NCBI GenBank assembly: GCA_028532985.1
Contig: JANCIK010000011.1
Coordinates: forward strand, 1,984,001 to 2,048,000
Reading direction: 5' to 3'
Origin: Stropharia rugosoannulata
Lineage: Eukaryota; Basidiomycota; Agaricomycetes; Agaricales; Strophariaceae
Length of the DNA stretch: 64,000 nucleotides
Part shown: in pieces, positions 57,419-64,000 of the stretch
Position numbering within the stretch: position 1 is the first letter of the stretch
Layout: every line of letters starts with the position of its first letter
Made by a program: the position numbers and the translations under genes
The notes under the pieces: model-generated
What the model was told of the DNA's origin: nothing
Database searches by the model: none
The model's input: the letters and a program-made list of their open reading frames with translations, nothing else

Positions 57419-60400
57419 TCATCTGCGCGACGAACTCAACGCAGTGCCTGTGAACGTCCGTTCGACACCGGATATCGGCCGTTCAAGTCGACCTTGAAGC
57501 TTCTCAAGCTCGCGTTCCAAGCTGGAATTATGAAAATTAGAATGACAGAAGTGATCCAAAGTAAGATTATGCGAACCTCAGTACCCGCTGCTTGTAATCC
57601 ACAGCCTCACGTTCTGCGCGTCTTTTGGCCGCTTGAAGTTCGTGTTCTGCCGTTTGCTAAGTGAGAGCGTGAGTTAGTGTCAATGAGCGTAGCGGGACTC
57701 AAAGACACTAAATACCATAGAATCAATGCTTTGGCGCATACCTTCAATTTGCGTCTCGTATGTCTCGATTTTCGTCCGCTGACGCTCGGCATCCAGTGCT
57801 GAATCGTCCTGCATAGGTCGGTGGCGGCCGCTCGCTCTCCGCTCTTTCGTAGTTTGCTGAAGTTGGCTGGTAAGCTCCTCAATCCGGTTATCTAGGCGAC
57901 GAGAGCCGGGGAGACTAGACCTCGGCGCATTCGCGTAGGACTTCGTTTCAAGGTCGACAATCCGGACATTCAGCTCCTTGATCTGCTTCTCGAGATTTGC
58001 CTAACCCAGAGTCAAGCTCGTCATTAGCAAGAAGGGACGGGCACCTACGTTCAATTTGTCGAGCTCCGAGTTTTCCACCCGCACCTTGCCAAGTTCCATC
58101 TGGCATTCGTTAGCAAAAGCTTCAGCTTTTCTCAGGCGGTCATTTGCATGCGCCACGCGATCTTCCTGCTCTTCAAGAGAGCGCTCTAGATCTTGTTTCT
58201 TCAGTTGAAGCTTCTGGTATTCGCGATCTGTCGACATCTTGCCAGAGTCAATGCTATCGAGTTTGATCGTCTCGAGCTCAGCCTGGAGAGCGCGCCGCGC
58301 CTTCTGCAGCAGGGCACGATCCGCTTCAGCGTCATCTAACACCCCGCGAAGTTCGCGAACTTGAGAGTGCAGAGCCACAATTTGTGACTGCTGTTCTGCT
58401 TGAGCTCCAGTTGATGCCTCATAAGCGCGTTCGATATCTTGGATCTTCATCTCCATCCTTTCTTTCTCTTTCTTCCACGCACCACTGTTATATACCTCAT
58501 CGTCATACTTCAGTTGGAGGGAATCATGTTCTGAGCGAAGGTTTCTATTTTCTTCGCGAGCGCGGCTTAATGCGTCGCGTTGGGATTGAAGTTCTACAAT
58601 GAAACATCAATATTAAGTCAGCGTGTAATTGTGGTACTATACCTTCGCTTAGTTGTGCGAGTTCGGCTGTAGAGAATGAGAATGTCGTATTTAGTACTAG
58701 TGATGTCAAGCAGGTAAAATGGCTTACCTTGGTACTTTTTGCGCGTTTGGTCCATGGTGAAGTCACGTTCAACTAAATCTTTCTGGTGCTGCTCTCGTTC
58801 ATCTTCAAGCTCGGCAGCCAGACGCTGACTGAGCATGTTAGTTTCTGAAAATTCTCGTCCTTCCTTATGGAGTTCTTTCTCTAGCTCTTTAACCCTGCGT
58901 TCACTAGTCTTAAGAGCCTTTTTGAGATCTTCGGTCGACTTCGCGAGAGACTTTTCAGCATCAGCTAAGGCGCGGCGGGCTACGACTCCATGAACACATT
59001 ATCTAAAGCAATATGGGTATGTTCTCTTACCTTGCTGTTCCGAGCTGACGGCTTTCGCTCTTTCGATCTCGGCGGCTTCATAGCGTCCTTGCAGTACATG
59101 TTCATTGGTTTGCAGTGCTTCGATGACCGTTTTGAGCTCTTCGCAAAGTATTAGTACTTGCAACAACTCAACCTAATTAGGTCCCGCGCTCACCAGACAT
59201 TGCAACAGATGATGTAGTTTGCGATACCTCGTCCTGCTGTACGCGAAGTTGTAATTCTCTCTTAAGGTCTGCACAGCTGGTTAGTGTTATGCTAGCACTA
59301 CCCTTCTTTAGACTCACTAGTCGATTCTGTCCTTGTAATTTCCAACTGTTCCTTGACCTTAGACAACTCTTTCTGCAAATGCTTCTTGGCCTGGGAGGCG
59401 TCCCTCAGTTGATTTTTGTGTTCTTCGATCTCTGCTTGGGTAGTACGTTGTTGCACAACCTGAAAGGAGGTAAGCACGTAGTAAGTAGAAGTTGAGAACA
59501 GCATACCAGTGCTTTCCTAGACTCCTCCAGTCGCTGGAAATTCTCGCGTTCTTCCGTGATTGTCTTCTGGAATTTCGCCCACATAGCCTGCACTCCATCA
59601 ATCTGCGATGCCTCTGCTGTCCGCCGCGCGTCCGCCTCCTCTTTCAGGAGCTCAGAGAGTCTGGCGTTCTCCTGAACCAGGTGCGCCTTGTATCGTTCCA
59701 GAGACACCTTCGAGCCATCGCTCGCTTCAAGCTCTGCTGTCAGCGTACGGATGGAAGCCTCCAAATGCTGCCTCACGCTCTCAGACGCGGCCATGCGCAG
59801 TTCGAGCAGTTGCAGTTGCTGCTTCAGTGCAGCTACCTGTCGGTCAGTGTTCCTGGATGCCTCTGCATTTTCATCGGAGCGGAGGCCCGCCTTCACCGCA
59901 TTCATAGACTTGCGACTGGGTGTCGATTGGTTAGAATATGTTCGGAGCTCATTCGCACCACTCAAGCGGGGGTTTCTCGGTCGCACAGAAAGCTCCTTCT
60001 GCAGAGACTCTTCAGCCCGTTGGAATTCGCGCAGCAGCCGCGCGTGGAAGTCCGGGTCAGCTGGGCTACTTGAGACAACCAACTGGCGAATTTCTGCATG
60101 TTGACGCTCAATCTGTTCGCGGATCTTGGCAGACGTCGTTTTGGCCATCTCCGCTTCGTCCAGTTGGCTTTCTAGAAGAGCAATACGAGTCTCATATTCC
60201 CTTTGCACTTTGGCAACCGAGTCTCCACCACCTTCAATATCGTCAGCCAACCGCTCCAGTTCGTTCTCCAGGGCAGCCTTCGACCGTGTAGTGACTGCGA
60301 GCTCTTCAGCGAGCTCCTCCGCCTGCTGTCCCGTTTGCTGGAGTTCGCGCAAAACGCGGTGAACCTGCAGTTCCGCTTCTTCTTTGCTCCTTCTCTCTTT

Positions 60401-63400
60401 CTCAAAGAGCGCAAGGGCCTCCGCAGTCCTCTTCTCTTGAGCTCTCAGTTCTTGATCTTTCGCTCGCAGTTCCTTTTCATATTTTATAGACAAATCTTCA
60501 ACCTCCCCGGTCACCCTGGTCTTCGCCTGTTTTAGTGAGAGAATATAGGCCTGATTTTTCTCGAGCTCGATCTGAGCTTGCTGGAGCTGTTTATCTGTCA
60601 CACGCTTGGCTTCCTCTAGAACATGAACGTGCTCGACAATGGTCTTGTCTTGCTTCGACAGCAACTGCTTGACGTCCCACTCCCTGGCTTTGAGATCCGT
60701 CAAGGTCTTGTTCAGCTCTTTTTCGAGGTTTGTGTTGCGTTCTTTAAGCTTAGCCAGGTCGGCCTTCTGGGTAGATACAGTCTTCTCCAGCTGAGTGCGC
60801 TTGGCCGCCTCTGTTTCGAGCTGCTTTTTGGCAGTTTCCAGCTCAGCCAGGCGGGACTCCTGCTCACGCTCAAAGTTAAGAACAGTATCTTCAAAGTCCT
60901 GAAACTTCTCTTTGGCTGCAGTGAGCTGGCGCTCGGTATTCTATAATTCATGTCAGCCTCGCAACAAATGCAAATTTGGCTGAGACACGTACCTCTTTCG
61001 ACCTCAACGCTTCCGCGAGCTCCCCTTGCAAATCATGCTGACGAGCCTTTAGCGACAACATCTCCGACTCTAGGGTCCTCTTCGCTTTTTCCGTTTCCGA
61101 CAGATGCCCTTGCACCTTCGTTAACTGTGCTTGTGCGATGCGCTCCCGCTCGAGTAGTGAAGTATGGCTGCTATTGAGCGAGGCATGCTCGCGCGTTAGC
61201 TGCTCAAGCTCCACCTTCAGCTTGTTCTGGCTCTCCATAGAGGTCTTGCGCAGGTCAGAGAGCTCCTGATGGAGCGTACTGCTCTGCTTGCGGAGCTCGG
61301 CCAACTCAGCTTCTTTGCTCTTCTCTACCTCCGAGCGGCGCGTTGCCTCGCTCGTCTTCGCAGCCAGCAGTGAGCGCAATTCATCTCTTTCTCCCTGCAG
61401 CTTTTCGAGGGACGCGACGTCTCCGGCGTGGTCTTGTTTCTCCGCTGCAAGTTGTCCATCGAGGCTGTCGATGTCCGCGCGGAGGGCAAGAATCTCCACC
61501 GAAGCTGTCTCGTGTTCGGCTTTGAGACTCTCAACTTGCTCAGTGAGCGAAACAATTTGTTGTTCCTTCTTCTGAATCATAGTCGAGTACTCAGCTGCCG
61601 TACGACCAAGCTCAGCAAGCTGGGCCTTTGCCTGCCGCGCCTCGCTCTCGACCTGGTCAGACTTGTCACGGACCATTTCCCTAAAGAAAGAATGTGAGTT
61701 CGACTCCATTTTGATTATAGAAATACGCACTTCTGCTTGACCTCGATCTCCAGCTTGCCCTTCAGCTCCGCAACAGCATTATCCATGCGCTCCTTTGTCC
61801 GCACCAAGTCCTCTTCGCGCTGAACAGCGAGATTCCGGAGCTCTTCCGACACCTTTTGTATATCCTCGATGTCTTCATGCAGCGCCTCAATCTCTTCCTG
61901 CGCCTTGGCCAAGTCTGACGCAAGCTCGACTTCCCGTGTCGACCACGATTTCTCGCCCTGTTCCAGCCTCACAAGGTGTTCCGCAGCCTGATCGAACGCC
62001 TGCCGCAAGCTCTCGTACTTGTCCTCGCTCTCTTTCTGCAGCCGCATGGCGCGCGAAAGCTGCGAATCGAGCGTCGCAATATCGGTCTGCAGAGTAAGAA
62101 TCTCGTCCTCGAGCTCGCTCTCGCGCTGCTTGCTGCGCTCAAGCAGGGCGTCTTTATCAATGGCAAGGGCACGTTCTGCCTCCAGCTGGTCTTCCACTTT
62201 GCGCTTATCTGCTTCCAGAGTCATCTTCAGCTTTTCAAGGGCCGCTCGCTCTTGCTTATCACGTTCAGCTCTCTCCTTCACCAAAGCCAACTCCAACTCC
62301 TTCGCTCGGAGTTCTTCGTCGTTCCTGGTAGCTGCCAGCAACGGTCGAACCTATTATACATTAACCTCAAATCGCTGAAACAAAGCTCATCAAGGACATA
62401 CCTTAGTGTACAGTTGCCACCACGGCCACTCCCTTAGCTCGCCATAAATCCTCGCATTCCGCTGGATAGTGCGGATCGCCACCGCCCTATTCAATATCTT
62501 CTTCATTTGTCTCCGAGCAGTCCACATGCGCGCGGTCGCTTGGAGCCTTGAGAAGATATCAAACAGTAGAGAGTCCCGGCGCTCCTCAAGTTCCGCGAGC
62601 ACACCCGCTTTGAAGAAGATCTTCGAAGTACCAAGCTTGAATATAGTCTCATCAAGCTCCAGGCTGATAACCATGCGGCGGCACGCCTCGCGGCCGTCCA
62701 GGTAGCCCTTGGGCAGAACGCCGGGCGTCAGGATCTCGTATCGCTGGCGGAACTCGACGAACGGCAGGCGGTTAGGGTAGCCCAGGCGCGCGATACGGAT
62801 GCCCTCGAGCACACCGTTGCATCGCAGCTGGTCAAGTACAAGCGGGACATCCATCCGGCCAGGCTTCTTGAGGTTGTTCGGCACGATACAGCGCACGAAA
62901 TGCGGTTGCGTCGAGCGCAACTGCAGCATAAGACTTGACAACTGCTCTTTGTGGCGTTGAGCGACGGTGCGGAAGGCTCCCTTCTTCATCGTGCGCTTCT
63001 TACCCAGGCCAAAGGCAGATTTGGAAGTGATAGGCTGCTCCGCATATTCAGCAAAAAGGCCAGCGATGTATCGCTCAGAAGATGCCGCAAGGACTCGAGT
63101 GAGGTTGTCGTTCAGAGGATCCTTGTTCTTCTCGAGCCAGCCATCCGTGCGGTACTCGACTCTGGCAGCATAATGCTGGACGACGAAGCCTTGTTCAAAT
63201 CGCGAAGGCTCATATTTCAGGCGCCCCATATGCTCTTGCTCGTCGTCATTGACCGGCGTAGCCCATATGGCATTGAGCTTGTTCGTGAAAGTGCGATCGT
63301 CAGCTTTAGGCATTATGCATTCTTCGTCCAAGCAGCTGAGAATACCGATTGTGTTGCCACTCGATTCGATGAGGTCGATGGTCGGTTGTAGATCTAGCCC

Positions 63401-64000
63401 AAAGTTGACATAATCCCATTGGATGTTCTCTCTTGCATACTCCTCTTGCTCGAGGACAAACATATGGTGATTGAAGAACTGTTGTAACTTCTCGTTGGTA
63501 TAATTTATCAACAGTTGTTCGTAGCCGTTGACTTCGAAAATTTCGAAACCAGCGATATCCAGTACGCCGATGAAGGTTGCTTTGGACGATGGACGATCGA
63601 GTGCCCTGTTGATACGTTCCACAAGAGCCCCGAAGGATTTCTCGTACAAAGTTTTACAAAGCGCAGACAGTTCGTCTATTGCTTGTTGGCGCGTCCGGGC
63701 CTGAGTCACCCACTCACGGCCAGCGAGTGTTCGAGGACGAAGTACAGCTCGCGTGAACTCCGCAATCGGGAGACCAAGTAGATGGCAAACGCGTTCCGCC
63801 TGTGCGGTGTCTGGCATCATGGCATCGTCAGACCGCGTGGACGTGACGATGATATTTCCGATATGCAGAATAGCGGCTACAACGCGGAACAGGTCGAGTT
63901 GTTCTGAATCATCAAAGCCAACTGTATCAAGTGCAGCCTTGAAAATTGTTAATAATAGGGACAGAGTCATCAAAGAGATTTGAGTACCGTCAACGCGTTC
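57419..64000 (-). CDS. Class II myosin heavy chain (5' end outside the window)
   Basis: Multi-exon gene on the minus strand; the last codon is TGA at 57421-57419. The visible motor part (63937-62402) holds LDIAGFEIFE (switch II), a GLGKK loop, the actin-binding/SH region RCNGVLEGIRIARLGYPNR and the converter. One IQ-like segment (AIRTIQRNARIYGELREWPW) precedes the WQLYTKVRPLL junction of class II myosins. A very long coiled-coil tail over many exons (62350-57420) ends with a SLPGSRRLDNRIEELTSQL segment and a short non-helical end. An intron near 63938-63987 separates the motor exon from the next upstream one. This is the conventional myosin of the cytokinetic ring in fungi (Myo1/Myo2 type). 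No in-frame stop was found in the parts read. Confidence 0.9.

Overview
The window looks like a basidiomycete fungus, most likely an Agaricomycete. The genes are dense in 45-70 nt GT-AG introns. The host genes (Ypk1-type AGC kinase, class II myosin heavy chain, Cid1-type nucleotidyltransferase, four-helix membrane protein) are fungal. The left two thirds is an island of nested transposable elements that includes a KDZ-superfamily DNA transposon carrying a TET/JBP dioxygenase gene, a pairing known from basidiomycetes.

Layout. 1-2859: the right end of a partial KDZ-family element, with about seven 165-bp subterminal tandem repeats. 3009-24641: a Tad1/I-like LINE on the minus strand, split by a complete 15,609-bp KDZ transposon (3770-19378) that has ~830-bp terminal inverted repeats (TIRs) and a 7-bp target duplication. 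The transposon carries five genes: a zinc-cluster/coiled-coil protein (5896-8420), an unknown protein on the minus strand (8834-10840), the KDZ transposase (11013-14716), an acidic-repeat protein (14818-16774) and a TET/JBP 2OG-Fe(II) dioxygenase on the minus strand (16984-18226). A 7-mer, CCGCCGG/CCGGCGG, occurs about 65-70 times across the transposon in exons, introns, spacers and TIRs, in all reading frames. It is nearly absent from the neighbouring DNA.

25.7-43.3 kb: a decayed Ty3/Gypsy pol; a TIR element split by an LTR-like sequence; a second TIR element; two 1,811-bp LTR-like copies in inverted orientation; two ~980-bp MITE-like copies in inverted orientation with tRNA-like A and B boxes; a spliced gene of unknown function cut by one MITE; a Ty1/Copia integrase fragment; and a young 5'-truncated LINE copy with a pure poly(A) tail and an 11-bp target duplication.

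43.3-64 kb: host genes. These are a four-transmembrane MARVEL-like protein (+), a Cid1/TUTase-type nucleotidyltransferase (+), a Ypk1/Gad8 kinase (+), a tandem family of four coiled-coil genes or remnants (-) sharing a promoter block, and a class II myosin heavy chain (-) that runs off the right edge.

The most interesting system is the KDZ transposon. It pairs a transposase with a 5-methylcytosine oxidase, a CGG-type zinc-cluster protein and dispersed CpG-containing CGG motifs. This could be a self-recognition or anti-silencing module. Gene models were joined by hand from splice sites and reading frames; family names come from recognised motifs, not from searches.
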